Shown in pieces: positions 24,496-33,224 of a stretch of 64,000 nucleotides of DNA. Source of the DNA: Rhizobium sp. 18065 (GTDB lineage Bacteria > Pseudomonadota > Alphaproteobacteria > Rhizobiales > Rhizobiaceae). The position numbers and the translations under genes are program-made. The notes below the pieces were generated by a model. That model had not been told where the DNA came from. It searched no databases and saw only the letters and a program-made list of their open reading frames with translations. Location of the stretch: the NCBI RefSeq assembly GCF_902706095.1, contig NZ_CACSJP010000004.1, positions 1-64,000 on the forward strand, read 5' to 3'. Within the stretch, counting starts at the first letter, position 1, and each line of letters starts with the position of its first letter.

Positions 24496-25371
24496 TCAGG
24501 CTTGGAATTCGTCCCAGCAGGCGCGTGACAGCCTGCCGATGGTTTCGAGAGACATCGTGTAGCCCGGCGTGCCGTCGGGCATTTCCTGCGGCACCTGATC
24601 GGTGAAGGCAGCGATGATGTAGAAGGGTTTTCCGTCGCGGTAGACGATGCCGGCATTCATCCGGCCGCGTTTGCCCGTGCCGCCCTTGTGGGCGACGACG
24701 GTGCCGAATGGCAGCCGCGACGGAATGGCATAACGCAGGATCTGGTTCTTCAGGGTCTGCAGCGCATAGGCGCAGAGTTCCTGCGACGTACCGAGCTTGG
24801 CCGCCGCATCCGGCGAGGTCTGGGCATCCAGGATCGCCTGCAGCAGGAACAACTGGTCGCGTGCCGTGGTGGTGGTGACGGATTTCAATGTGTGATCCGG
24901 CGACAGCGCCAATGGCGGGATGAGGAAACGGTGATGCGTATCGCTCATGCCGATCGACTTGCAGTAGCTGTCGACCTCTTCCAGCGTCAGCCGCTCGAAC
25001 ACCATCTTGGTGCAGACATTGTCGCTCAGCACCATCATGCCGGTGATGGCATCGCGCAGCGAAATGATGATGCCGGGCGTCATGTAGCGGAACATGCCGC
25101 TGGCGACCTCTTCGGCGAAGCGGGCCTCGTAGGTGATCTGCTCGTCGAGGTCGAGGCGGCCATCATGCACGGCCTTCAGCGCTGCCATCATGATCGACGT
25201 CTTGCGCGTGCTGGCCGAAGGTGTCTCCTCGTCGGCACCACGGTCGTATGTCTCGCCGGTCAGCAGGTTGCGGATGCTGAAGCGCGTCGTGAACCTCTGC
25301 GCGTCGCAGACGGCGTTGAGGCGTTCGGCCGAGGTTCCGGCCGCTGTGTTCGATGTCGTGCTGTTGGTCAT
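24496..25371 (-). CDS. Class-A beta-lactamase-like serine hydrolase, cytoplasmic
   Basis: A 291-residue serine hydrolase with the penicillin-recognising fold. The three hallmark motifs are present: S54-T-R-K57 (SxxK), S116-D-N118, and HKGGTG at 228-233 (KTG box). The Glu of the class A ExxLN motif is not evident and there is no signal peptide. It is therefore unlikely to be a resistance enzyme and more likely a cytoplasmic amidase or peptidase of the operon. The start is chosen at MTNSTTSN, with GGAG 8 nt upstream and 2 nt after the ATPase stop; a slightly earlier ATG lacks a ribosome site. Its substrate probably enters through the adjacent importer. Confidence 0.8.
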   Translation of the reverse strand: MTNSTTSNTAAGTSAERLNAVCDAQRFTTRFSIRNLLTGETYDRGADEETPSASTRKTSIMMAALKAVHDGRLDLDEQITYEARFAEEVASGMFRYMTPGIIISLRDAITGMMVLSDNVCTKMVFERLTLEEVDSYCKSIGMSDTHHRFLIPPLALSPDHTLKSVTTTTARDQLFLLQAILDAQTSPDAAAKLGTSQELCAYALQTLKNQILRYAIPSRLPFGTVVAHKGGTGKRGRMNAGIVYRDGKPFYIIAAFTDQVPQEMPDGTPGYTMSLETIGRLSRACWDEFQA

Positions 25372-25373
25372 TG

Positions 25374-27002
25374 TCAGTTCTCCAGGCGCCATTTCAGTTT
25401 GACGCCGCCGGTCTCGTTGAGATCGAGTGCGGGGATGGCCGAGAGCAGGCGCCGGGTATAGGCCTCCTTCGGGGTGTCGAAGATCGTGTCGCGATCGCCC
25501 TGTTCGATGATCCGGCCGTCCTGCATGACGACGACGCGGTCGGCCACCTGCTCGACGACGCCGAGATCGTGACTGATGAACAGGCAGGAAAAGCCGTAGC
25601 GTTTCTGCAGATCGGAAAAGAGCGTCAGCACCTGCGCGCGCACGGTCACATCAAGTGCCGAGACCGGTTCGTCGGCGATCAGGAAGCGCGGCCGGCGGGC
25701 GATGGCGCGAGCGATTGCCACGCGCTGTCGCTGGCCACCGGAAAGCTCATGCGGATAACGCAGCGCATAATCCGGCCCGAGACCGACTTCCTCCAGCGTC
25801 TCGTAGGCGCGCTTCTTCTTGGCGGCGCGATCAATGCCGGGCACCAGCCGAAGGGCTTCCTCGACAAGCGCCAGAATGGTCATGCGCGGATCGAGCGAGG
25901 AATAGGGATCCTGAAAGACCATCTGGCAGTTGAGCCGGTAATCCTGCCAGTCGGCGTCGCGCTTGCGTCCCTGAAACAGGATCTGGCCCTCGGTCTCGTT
26001 GACCAGTCCGGCAATGGTCCGGCCCAGTGTCGTCTTGCCCGATCCCGAACCGCCGACCAGCGCCACGACTTCACCCTCGTGGATATCGATCGAGACGCCG
26101 TGCAGGGCGCGTTTGGGTGTGCCCTTCTTCAGCAGCGACTTGCGGCCGGGATAATCGACGACGATGTCGCGGGCCGATACCATCGGCGCCGACGTGGTGT
26201 CGATGGTGCGAACCTCGCCACGGATCGGCAGGGATGACAGCAGCTTGCGGGTATAGGCATGCTGCGGCGTCTCGAGGATCTGCTCGGTGGTGCCGGCCTC
26301 GACGATCGCGCCCTTTTCCATGACCACGATACGGCTGGTATAACGCGCCACCATCGGCAGGTCGTGGCTGATCAGCAGAACGGCGGTGCCTTCCGCCTTG
26401 GTCAGTTCGACCATCAGTTCCATCACGTCGCGCTGGATGACCGCGTCGAGCGCCGTTGTCGGCTCGTCGGCAATCAGCAGGGCGGGTTTCAGCAGCATGA
26501 CTGAGGCCAGCATGATGCGCTGACGCATGCCGCCGGAAAACTCATGCGGATAGGCGCTCAATGCCCGTTCCGGCTCGCGAATGCCGACCCGCTCCAGCAT
26601 GGCGAGGATCTTTGTGCCGCGTTCCGCCGGCGTGTCACTGGTATGAAGGGTCAGACCCTCTTCCAGCTGGCGGCCGATGGTCATCGACGGGTTGAGCGAC
26701 GTCATCGGCTCCTGGAACACCAGGCCGATTTCGGCACCACGCATCCGGCGCAGATCCGCTTCGCTCATCGAGGTGATGTCGCGGCCCTTGTAGATGACCT
26801 GGCCTGCGACCTTGCGAATGGCCGGCGGCAGAAGCGAGATCAGTGCACGGGTGGCAAGAGACTTGCCGGAACCGCTTTCGCCGACGATGCCGAAGATTTC
26901 ACCCGCCTCAAGGTCGAAGCTGACATCCTTGACCACTTCGACACCGCGATGCGCGACCTCGAGCGTCAGATTGCGCAGGCTGAGAAGTTTTTCCTGTGTC
27001 AT
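25374..27002 (-). CDS. Fused double ATPase of an oligopeptide ABC importer
   Basis: A 542-residue fusion of two ATPase domains equivalent to DppD and DppF, as in GsiA-type proteins. The first domain has Walker A GESGSGKS, signature FSGGMRQR and Walker B LLIADEPTTALD. The second has GGSGSGKT, LSGGQRQR and FLIADEPVSALD. Each is followed by the C-terminal extension of the oligopeptide group (for example HAYTRKLLSSLP and EAYTRRLLSAIP). The start MTQEKLLSLRN is fixed by an ATGA overlap with the permease stop. It energises import through the two permeases upstream. Confidence 0.93.
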   Translation of the reverse strand: MTQEKLLSLRNLTLEVAHRGVEVVKDVSFDLEAGEIFGIVGESGSGKSLATRALISLLPPAIRKVAGQVIYKGRDITSMSEADLRRMRGAEIGLVFQEPMTSLNPSMTIGRQLEEGLTLHTSDTPAERGTKILAMLERVGIREPERALSAYPHEFSGGMRQRIMLASVMLLKPALLIADEPTTALDAVIQRDVMELMVELTKAEGTAVLLISHDLPMVARYTSRIVVMEKGAIVEAGTTEQILETPQHAYTRKLLSSLPIRGEVRTIDTTSAPMVSARDIVVDYPGRKSLLKKGTPKRALHGVSIDIHEGEVVALVGGSGSGKTTLGRTIAGLVNETEGQILFQGRKRDADWQDYRLNCQMVFQDPYSSLDPRMTILALVEEALRLVPGIDRAAKKKRAYETLEEVGLGPDYALRYPHELSGGQRQRVAIARAIARRPRFLIADEPVSALDVTVRAQVLTLFSDLQKRYGFSCLFISHDLGVVEQVADRVVVMQDGRIIEQGDRDTIFDTPKEAYTRRLLSAIPALDLNETGGVKLKWRLEN

Positions 27003-27817
27003 TTCAGACCTCGCATGCGGGGATCGAGTTTGTCGCGCAGTGCATCGCCGAGCAGGTTGATACCAAGCAGGGTGAGGGCGATGCAGAGACCGGGGAAAAG
27101 CCCGAGCCACACGGCCTGTTCGATGAAGGGGCGGCCAGCGGCCAGCATATTGCCCCAGGTGGGAGCCGGTGGCGGAACGCCCAGACCGAGGAAGCTGAGG
27201 GCGCTTTCCGACAGGATCGCCCAGCCGAACATCGAGGTGGAGAGCACAGTGATCGGCGCCAGGCAATTCGGCAGGATATGCCGCAGCATGGTGTAGATCT
27301 CGCTATTGCCCATGATCTTCGAGGCTTCGATGAATTCGCGTTCGCGCAGCGACAGAACCGCACCGCGGACGACACGCGCCATCGACGGCGTATAGGCGAT
27401 GCCGAGTGCGAAGATGATGCCATACTGGTTGGCGCCGAATACCGCGAGCAGGCCGAGGGCCAGGAGGATGCCGGGAAAGGCCAGCAGCGCATTGTTGATC
27501 GCCATGATCACGCCATCGATCCAGCCGCGGGCATAACCGCTGATCATGCCGATCAGGGTTCCAACGATGGCGGCGAAGCCGACGGTCAGGCAGCCGATCC
27601 AGACGCTGGCGCGCGCGCCGATCATCAGGCGGCTGGCGACATCGCGGCCGAATTCGTCGGTGCCGAGCCAATGGGCGGCGCTGGGGGCTGCAAGCCTTGC
27701 GGTGAAGCTCAGCTTCATCGGGTCGTAGGGCGTCCAGAACAGGCCGATGGCGGCGACGATCAGCAGGATGGCAACGAGCACGCCGCCGATCAGGCCATTG
27801 AGGGTAAAATGTTTCAT
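26999..27817 (-). CDS. Oligopeptide-type ABC permease (DppC-like)
   Basis: A 272-residue inner-membrane permease. The start MKHFTLNGLIGG is set by an ATGA overlap with the DppB-like gene. An N-terminal helix is followed by the DppC mark HWLGTDEFGRDVASRLMIG and five further helices. The EAA loop reads EFIEASKIMGNSEIYTMLRH, with the permease tail LGLGVPPPAPTWGNML. It pairs with the DppB-like subunit to form the channel. Confidence 0.93.
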   Translation of the reverse strand: MKHFTLNGLIGGVLVAILLIVAAIGLFWTPYDPMKLSFTARLAAPSAAHWLGTDEFGRDVASRLMIGARASVWIGCLTVGFAAIVGTLIGMISGYARGWIDGVIMAINNALLAFPGILLALGLLAVFGANQYGIIFALGIAYTPSMARVVRGAVLSLREREFIEASKIMGNSEIYTMLRHILPNCLAPITVLSTSMFGWAILSESALSFLGLGVPPPAPTWGNMLAAGRPFIEQAVWLGLFPGLCIALTLLGINLLGDALRDKLDPRMRGLK

Positions 27818-28758
27818 TCGGCCACCACACGCGGATCGAAGAGGGGATAAAGAAGATCGACGATCAGGTTGACGACCACATAGGAGAGCGCGACGAACAG
27901 CAGACATCCCTGGATGACCGGGTAGTCGCGCTGGAAGATGCTGTCGACCATCAGGCGGCCGAGGCCGGGAATGGTGAACACCGTCTCGATGACGGCGATA
28001 CCGCCGAGCAGATTGCCGAGGATCAGGCCGATCATCGTCCAGGTCGGACCGAAGGCATTCTTGAATGCGTGCTTCCAGAGAACGGCGCTTTCCGACAGGC
28101 CCTTGGCCCTTGCATGGGTGATGTAGTCCAGGCGCAGAACTTCGAGCGTCGAGGCCCGCGCCATGCGGATCAGAACACCAGCCTCATGGATCACCAGCGT
28201 CATGATCGGCAGGACCAGATAGAGCAGGCCGCCGACCAGGTTGTCGCTGATCGAGACATAGCCGAGCACCGGCAACCAGCCGAGCTTCAGGCCGAAGAAG
28301 AGCAGCAGCAACAGGCCGAGCCAGAAGGTCGGGATCGACAGCAGAACCGTGGCCGTGCCGACCAGCGCCAGATCGGTGATGCTGTTCTGCCGCCAGGCGG
28401 CGATCACGCCGGCCGGAACCGCGATCAGGCTGGCGAGGATCACCGCAATGATGACGATTTCGGCCGACACCATGAAGCGCGAGACGACCAGTGGCAGTAT
28501 TTCCTCGTCATTGACGATCGAGCGGCCGAAATCGCCGGTCAGAACATTGCCGCTCCAGACGAGGAACTGCTCCGGCATGGATTTGTCGAGGCCGAGTTCG
28601 GTGCGCATCTCGGCGACCTGCTCGGGCGTCGCCATGTCGCCAAGCATGAGGGCAGCCGGGTCACCCGGAATGAAGCGGATCAGCGCAAAGACCGTGATCG
28701 AGACGATCACGACGGTCGGCAGCGCCATCAGCAGACGGTTGAGTATGAATCTAATCAT
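27814..28758 (-). CDS. Oligopeptide-type ABC permease (DppB-like)
   Basis: A 314-residue permease and the first gene of the importer operon. The N-terminal helix MIRFILNRLLMALPTVVIVS leads to FIPGDPAALMLGD, typical of DppB/GsiC. The transmembrane core includes a RMARASTLEVLRLDYITHAR block and the EAA-loop-like AKGLSESAVLWKHAFKNAF, and the protein ends PLFDPRVVAE. The promoter region upstream carries three CTTATGCAG-like sites. Confidence 0.93.
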   Translation of the reverse strand: MIRFILNRLLMALPTVVIVSITVFALIRFIPGDPAALMLGDMATPEQVAEMRTELGLDKSMPEQFLVWSGNVLTGDFGRSIVNDEEILPLVVSRFMVSAEIVIIAVILASLIAVPAGVIAAWRQNSITDLALVGTATVLLSIPTFWLGLLLLLFFGLKLGWLPVLGYVSISDNLVGGLLYLVLPIMTLVIHEAGVLIRMARASTLEVLRLDYITHARAKGLSESAVLWKHAFKNAFGPTWTMIGLILGNLLGGIAVIETVFTIPGLGRLMVDSIFQRDYPVIQGCLLFVALSYVVVNLIVDLLYPLFDPRVVAE

Positions 28759-28808
28759 CGGTTCCCCTGAACGCGATTGTCGGGGCCGGATCTCGAAGTC
28801 ACCGGCTG

Positions 28809-28879
28809 CTTATGCGGCGACTATGAGCGATGAGAGTTTTTTGTGCAATATTATGCAGTTTCATCATAGTCTTATGCAG
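28809..28879 (-). promoter_or_regulatory. Three phased CTTATGCAG-like sites upstream of the importer operon
   Basis: CTTATGCGG at 28809, ATTATGCAG at 28850 and CTTATGCAG at 28871 are in the same orientation, spaced 41 and 21 nt apart, that is, about four and two helical turns. The same motif in inverse orientation (CTGCATAAG) occurs upstream of the second LysR gene. They are good candidates for LysR-type binding half-sites that coordinate the importer with the adjacent regulators. Confidence 0.5.
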
Positions 28880-28936
28880 ATCGTGCTCGCCGCCAGGTGA
28901 TGCTGGATGCCTGTGTTAGCATTCATGCTTTTGTTT

Positions 28937-29845
28937 CTATTCGACTTTCTGCGATCTTTCGATCTGACGCTTCAACGCGGCCATCAAGGCTTTTGCAGCA
29001 AGTGACGATGGAGCTGCCGCAGGCTTTGCCAGGCCGAAATCCTGTGTCGTGACCGGAACGAACGGTCGCTGCACGATCGGCAGGTGACGATAGAGATTGG
29101 CAAAGAAGCTGCTGAGGATAGCAATGCCGAGCCCATGCGCAACATAGGCGCAGGCCGAGCTGTTGGTATGTGTCTCGATCTTTACATTCTGCTTCACGCC
29201 GGCGCGCTGGAACGTCTGGTCGAGCAACATGCGGGTCGGCCGCTGCCGGCCGATATGGATCAGTGGCAGGCCGCGCAGGTCTTTCGGAGCAATTTCGGGA
29301 AGGGCGGCGAGCGGGTGATTTTCGGGCAGTACGCAGACACTGGTGCCGGTTGCCACCTTCTCCATTTCGACACCCGGCCCGATCTGTCCTTCGTAGCGCA
29401 GGAAGCCGAAATCGATCACCTGCTGTTCGATCAGCTGGGCGATCACTGATGTTGTTTCGAAAAATGTCTCGATGCGCACTGTGGGAAATTCCCGCGCATA
29501 ATCGACCAGCATGGCCGGTGCAAAATTCTCCCACATGCTGTTCGGCAGACCTATGCGCACCACTTCCGGACCAGCAGCACCGCTACGCAGATCCTCGGCC
29601 AGCCCGGAGAACCGGCTCAGCCCGAGCAGAATGTTTTCCGCATCGCGCGCCAGAATGCTCGCTTCCGGTGTTGCAATGAGCCGCCCCTTGTCGCGGTCGA
29701 ACAGCGTCAGCGACAGATCGGATTCGAGCTGCTGCAGCAGACGGCTGACGCCGGACTGGCTGAGCCCCATGCTTTTGGCCGTGGCGATGGTCGAGCCGGT
29801 TGCAAGCAGGGTCTTCAACACTTCGAGCTGTTTGAAATTGATCAT
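28937..29845 (-). CDS. LysR-family transcriptional regulator (first of a tandem pair)
   Basis: A 302-residue LysR protein. The N-terminal helix-turn-helix is in ATAKSMGLSQSGVSRLLQQL, followed by the linker helix and a periplasmic-binding-like effector domain (VRIGLPNSMWENFAPAMLVD through SSACAYVAHGLGIAILSSFF). The start MINFKQLEVL gives the standard LysR N terminus; longer in-frame starts add unlike sequence. It lies next to the importer operon, in the same orientation, and is paralogous to the next gene. It likely controls importer expression in response to the imported compound. Confidence 0.88.
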   Translation of the reverse strand: MINFKQLEVLKTLLATGSTIATAKSMGLSQSGVSRLLQQLESDLSLTLFDRDKGRLIATPEASILARDAENILLGLSRFSGLAEDLRSGAAGPEVVRIGLPNSMWENFAPAMLVDYAREFPTVRIETFFETTSVIAQLIEQQVIDFGFLRYEGQIGPGVEMEKVATGTSVCVLPENHPLAALPEIAPKDLRGLPLIHIGRQRPTRMLLDQTFQRAGVKQNVKIETHTNSSACAYVAHGLGIAILSSFFANLYRHLPIVQRPFVPVTTQDFGLAKPAAAPSSLAAKALMAALKRQIERSQKVE

Positions 29846-29897
29846 CGGAGGGCGCGGTCCTGTGGCCAGTCGTGGCGTAGAAACAGTATGTTGCCTC

Positions 29898-30803
29898 TCA
29901 TGTCCACTCCGCCAGATAGCGCAAAATGGGGCCCGCGGATTTCGGTAGCGGCACACGGTCGGAACTGACAATTGCATAATCGACGCCCAGGACCGGTTCG
30001 AGCGGCAGGAAGGCCAGCGGCATCGTCCGGTATTCCAGCGCGAGCAATTCGCTGACGATGGCGATACCCAGGCCCTCTGCCGCCAACGCGCAGGCGCAGC
30101 CGACCGAATGTGCCTCTATCGACGGTCGCTGGCGCAGCCCCTGCTGGTAGAACAGCGCTTCCAGTTCATGCCGGACCGGCCGTTCACGGTTCAACAGGAT
30201 CAAATCCTGCGCTTTCAGGTCGGGCACTGTCAGTCTCGGTTTTCCAGCCAATGAATGGTCGCGGTGCATGACGCAGATATTGCTCGACGACAGCCGGTGC
30301 TCCTCCCGTAGTCCAGGTGTTGGCGACGGCAGGCGGGTGAAGCCGAGATCCGCATGACCGTCCGCGACCATGCGCTCGATCGCCACGTAGTTGCCGGAGG
30401 CGACCTCGATGCGGACAGGCCCGTTCTCGGCAAGGAAGCGCTTGATCAGGCGGGGCACCAAAGTCACAGAGAGGCTGGCCGGGAAGGCGAGGCGCAAAGG
30501 GATCTCAAGAGATCGACCATTCTCGAGTTCCAGTGCCGTTACTTTCAGCGCAGTCAGGCGGTCGGAGATCGCCCGGATTTCCGGACCGAGCTGCAGGCCT
30601 TCGCGGGTGGCCGAAAGCCGGTTCTTGTCGCGGTCGAACAGGCGTACGCCAAGATAGAGTTCCAGCTGGTGCAGCAGGCGGCTGGCGTTGGATTGGGAAA
30701 TGCCCAGATCGGCAGCTGCCGCAATGGTCGAGCCGGTGGCGGCGATCGCGTCATAGGCGTGGATGTGCTTGACGCTGATCGTGATCTCGTTGCCCTGCGT
30801 CAT
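29898..30803 (-). CDS. LysR-family transcriptional regulator (second of a tandem pair)
   Basis: A 301-residue LysR protein resembling its downstream neighbour over the whole length: helix-turn-helix IAAAADLGISQSNASRLLHQ, RLFDRDKNRL, and the effector domain to HSVGCACALAAEGLGIAIVS. MTQGNEITIS is the chosen start because GGGAG lies 5 nt upstream. An ATG 12 nt earlier has no ribosome site. Its upstream region contains CTGCATAAG, shared with the importer promoter. It is divergent from the MmgE/PrpD gene, which it may also control. Confidence 0.88.
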   Translation of the reverse strand: MTQGNEITISVKHIHAYDAIAATGSTIAAAADLGISQSNASRLLHQLELYLGVRLFDRDKNRLSATREGLQLGPEIRAISDRLTALKVTALELENGRSLEIPLRLAFPASLSVTLVPRLIKRFLAENGPVRIEVASGNYVAIERMVADGHADLGFTRLPSPTPGLREEHRLSSSNICVMHRDHSLAGKPRLTVPDLKAQDLILLNRERPVRHELEALFYQQGLRQRPSIEAHSVGCACALAAEGLGIAIVSELLALEYRTMPLAFLPLEPVLGVDYAIVSSDRVPLPKSAGPILRYLAEWT

Positions 30804-30838
30804 TCTTTCTCCCAAAAACGAATAGAATCACCCGCAAA

Positions 30839-30882
30839 CTGCATAAGATTGAACGACAGGTCTGAGCCTTACATTATTGCAG
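30839..30882. promoter_or_regulatory. CTGCATAAG site in the LysR-PrpD divergent promoter
   Basis: CTGCATAAG (30839-30847) is the exact inverse of the CTTATGCAG upstream of the importer operon. A looser copy TTATTGCAG sits at 30874-30882. The 112-bp gap separates the second LysR gene and the MmgE/PrpD gene, the typical setting for a LysR operator that controls both directions. Confidence 0.45.
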
Positions 30883-30915
30883 CCAGTCTCAAAGACATTG
30901 CAAGGGTATTGGTGA

Positions 30916-32337
30916 ATGGCAACAGTATTGGAAAGAATCGCGACACAGGTGTTTTCGAGAACGGCCTTTTCGGGTCTCGCCACAACTCGCGCTCAGCAGG
31001 CCATCGTCGATACGATCGGCTGCATGGTGGCAGGAGCCTTTGATCCGACGCCTCAATCTGTCGCGAAGGCCTTTCTCAACGAAATCGGACCAAACGGGGT
31101 CTCGATGGTGTTCACCGGTGGGCGTGCATCGCCCTCTATCGCAGCTTTGGTCAATGGAACTGCGGCACATTGCCTGGATTTCGATGATAACTTCCATCCC
31201 GCCCGCGCCCATGCATCGGCGGTGCTGGTGCCAGCATTGCTGGCTATCGCATCGGCTGACGATGCCATATCCGGTCATCAGCTTGTCCGGGCCTATCTTG
31301 CGGGCCTCGAAGCGCAGGCCGCGGTCGGTTTCGGCGTCAACCCGTCCCATTACAATAAGGGTTGGCATGCGACTTCGACGGTCGGTTGCATCGGAGCGGC
31401 AGCTGGCGTGGCAGTTCTGCTTGGCCTTGATGAAGTAGCCGTCGCGCAGGCCATGAGTATCGCGACCAGTTTTGCCGCCGGTCCGAAGGGCCAGTTTGGA
31501 ACACCCGTGAAGCCACTGCATGCTGGCATGGCAGCGCGCAATGCGGTCGACGCGGCGTATCTTGCGCGCGCGGGGATAACCGGCAAACTGGACATCCTGG
31601 AGGGCCCACAGGGCTTCCTCGGTCTGTTTGGTGGCGCGGAACAAGCGGGATGGAGTGCGCTCTCCTGGGACGAGAGCCATATTATAGAAACGCGGGGATT
31701 GGTGACCAAACTCCATCCTTGTTGCGCCTCTACGCATCGTGTGATCGACGCTGCCCGCGACTTGCAAAAGGAGCATGGCTTCGTGCTCGATGATGTGCGA
31801 CGCATCGATACGAAGGTGGGTCGGTCCGCCGTCGACAATCTTGCTTATCCAGATCCCGCGGATGAAATGCAGGCACGGTTCTCGATGCAATATTGTCTTG
31901 CCGCTGCTCTTCTTCAAGGTGGACTTTCTCTTGCGGATTTCACGCGAGAGGCGATCTTCCGACCGCAGATCCGTCGCCAGATGCCGAAGATTTTTATGAG
32001 CGCCTTCAGCGTAGAGGAAGAGCGCGGCGCAGAACGCATTGCGCACCAGGTTTCTGTGACTCTGCTTGACGGGCGAACGGTACGGACCGAGCGGCTCCAT
32101 GCCAACGGTGCCATTGCGATGCCTCTTACCGACGCTGAACGCCAGTCAAAATTTTTGGATTGTCTGCGCTGGGCCGGTGTGGAGGACGACGGTATCGAGG
32201 GAACTCTGGCGGATATCGGATGTGTCACTTCCGTCAGGGAGAGGCTAGGGTCCCTGGAAGATTTATTGCGAGCACACCAGAGCCCGCTGAGCTTGGCCAG
32301 TTCAACAGACCGGTGCCCTCAAATTATGATGCGGTGA
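30916..32337 (+). CDS. MmgE/PrpD family protein
   Basis: A 473-residue cytoplasmic protein of the MmgE/PrpD family, which contains 2-methylcitrate dehydratase and cis-aconitate decarboxylase. The helical domain carries NGTAAHCLDFDDNFHPARAH, the family's most conserved block, then GWHATSTVGCIGAAAG and KPLHAGMAARNAV, and the smaller C-terminal domain follows. No prpB/prpC partners are nearby, so a role in propionate metabolism is not supported; the substrate is probably another hydroxy acid. Possibly controlled by the divergent LysR protein. The ATG follows a weak AAGGG site. Confidence 0.85.
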   Translation: MATVLERIATQVFSRTAFSGLATTRAQQAIVDTIGCMVAGAFDPTPQSVAKAFLNEIGPNGVSMVFTGGRASPSIAALVNGTAAHCLDFDDNFHPARAHASAVLVPALLAIASADDAISGHQLVRAYLAGLEAQAAVGFGVNPSHYNKGWHATSTVGCIGAAAGVAVLLGLDEVAVAQAMSIATSFAAGPKGQFGTPVKPLHAGMAARNAVDAAYLARAGITGKLDILEGPQGFLGLFGGAEQAGWSALSWDESHIIETRGLVTKLHPCCASTHRVIDAARDLQKEHGFVLDDVRRIDTKVGRSAVDNLAYPDPADEMQARFSMQYCLAAALLQGGLSLADFTREAIFRPQIRRQMPKIFMSAFSVEEERGAERIAHQVSVTLLDGRTVRTERLHANGAIAMPLTDAERQSKFLDCLRWAGVEDDGIEGTLADIGCVTSVRERLGSLEDLLRAHQSPLSLASSTDRCPQIMMR

Positions 32338-32475
32338 TGGAACGTTAGCAGCGTGCGCAGCAGGCCGCACGAGATGCTGGCTGAGAGTATTTGCGGCATG
32401 GCCTCGGATGCTTGGAGCATGATATGACACTGCAGCCAGCAGAGTTGTGTCCTAAACGGTGTAGGGAGAAAATCA

Positions 32476-33099
32476 GTGCCATACCATTTTCTGGAGGTGG
32501 CTGTGACCCCGAGCGTTCGGGCAGCGCAGGCCGAAATGGGCGCCGACCAGATCTGGCTGGGGGACCACGATCGTCCCTCCGATCGCTTCACGGAAAACGA
32601 GGTCGCCTTTATCGAGCAGCGTGACAGCTTCTACATCGCCTCCGTTTCCGAAACGGGTTGGCCCTATGTCCAGCACCGTGGCGGTGCGCCCGGTTTCCTC
32701 AAGGTCATTGATGACCAGACTCTGGCCTTTGCGGATTATCGCGGCAACCGCCAATACATCAGCACGGGCAATTTCGAGGAAAATGATCGCGCCTGCCTGT
32801 TTCTGATGGACTATCCGCGCCGGGCTCGTCTCAAGATGTACGGGCATGTCGAACGGCTGGCGCTCGATACAGACCCGGCGCTGACAGAGCGTGTTCAGGA
32901 TTCTGGCTACAAGGCAAAAATCGAACGGATCTTCAAAATCCGTCTCGAAGCCTATGACTGGAACTGCCCGCAGCATATCACGCCCCGCTATACACAGCAG
33001 GAGGTCGAGCAGGCAGTCGATCCGCTGCGGCAACGGTTGGCTCAGTTGGAAGCGGAAAATGCGATGTTGCGCTCACGGCTGGAGGGCAATGAAAAATGA
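32476..33099 (+). CDS. Pyridoxamine 5'-phosphate oxidase-fold (FMN-binding split barrel) protein
   Basis: A 207-residue split-barrel flavin or F420-type protein. The core reads EQRDSFYIASVSETGWPYVQ, HRGGAPGFLKV, FADYRGNRQYISTGNF and LFLMDYPRRARLKMYGHVER, typical of the PPOX-like group. The C-terminal 30 residues form a heptad-like coil (VDPLRQRLAQLEAENAMLRS). The start is GTG at 32476 with AGGGAG 7 nt upstream. The substrate is unknown. It stands alone, between PrpD and the convergent thiamine operon. Confidence 0.85.
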   Translation: MPYHFLEVAVTPSVRAAQAEMGADQIWLGDHDRPSDRFTENEVAFIEQRDSFYIASVSETGWPYVQHRGGAPGFLKVIDDQTLAFADYRGNRQYISTGNFEENDRACLFLMDYPRRARLKMYGHVERLALDTDPALTERVQDSGYKAKIERIFKIRLEAYDWNCPQHITPRYTQQEVEQAVDPLRQRLAQLEAENAMLRSRLEGNEK

Positions 33100-33150
33100 C
33101 GGATGCATCGCGACCACTCCCGGCTCCATGATGTGCGGCGGCTTCTGTTG

Positions 33151-33177
33151 TCCACGAGGCCTAAGGTCTCCGTGGGA
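33151..33177. other. Hairpin between convergent genes
   Basis: TCCACGAGGCC and GGTCTCCGTGGGA can fold into a stem with small bulges around TAA. It lies between the PPOX-fold gene and the end of thiE, where a bidirectional terminator would be expected, but there is no clear T tract on either side. Confidence 0.3.
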
Positions 33178-33224
33178 CGGCCATAGTCATTTTGCCGATT
33201 TCAACCGATCGTTCCTCACTATCA

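Noticed and set aside
22764..24605. Long forward-strand open frame opposite the peptide-binding-protein gene
   Set aside because: It is antisense to a strongly supported family-5 binding protein and has no family features; high-GC codon usage produces such shadows.
24496..25371. Antibiotic-resistance class A beta-lactamase
   Set aside because: SxxK, SDN and KTG-like motifs are present, but there is no signal peptide and no evident ExxLN glutamate, and it lies inside a peptide-import operon.
30916..32337. 2-methylcitrate dehydratase PrpD of the methylcitrate cycle
   Set aside because: The family is right, but there is no prpB, prpC or propionyl-CoA gene nearby, so I kept the broader MmgE/PrpD call.
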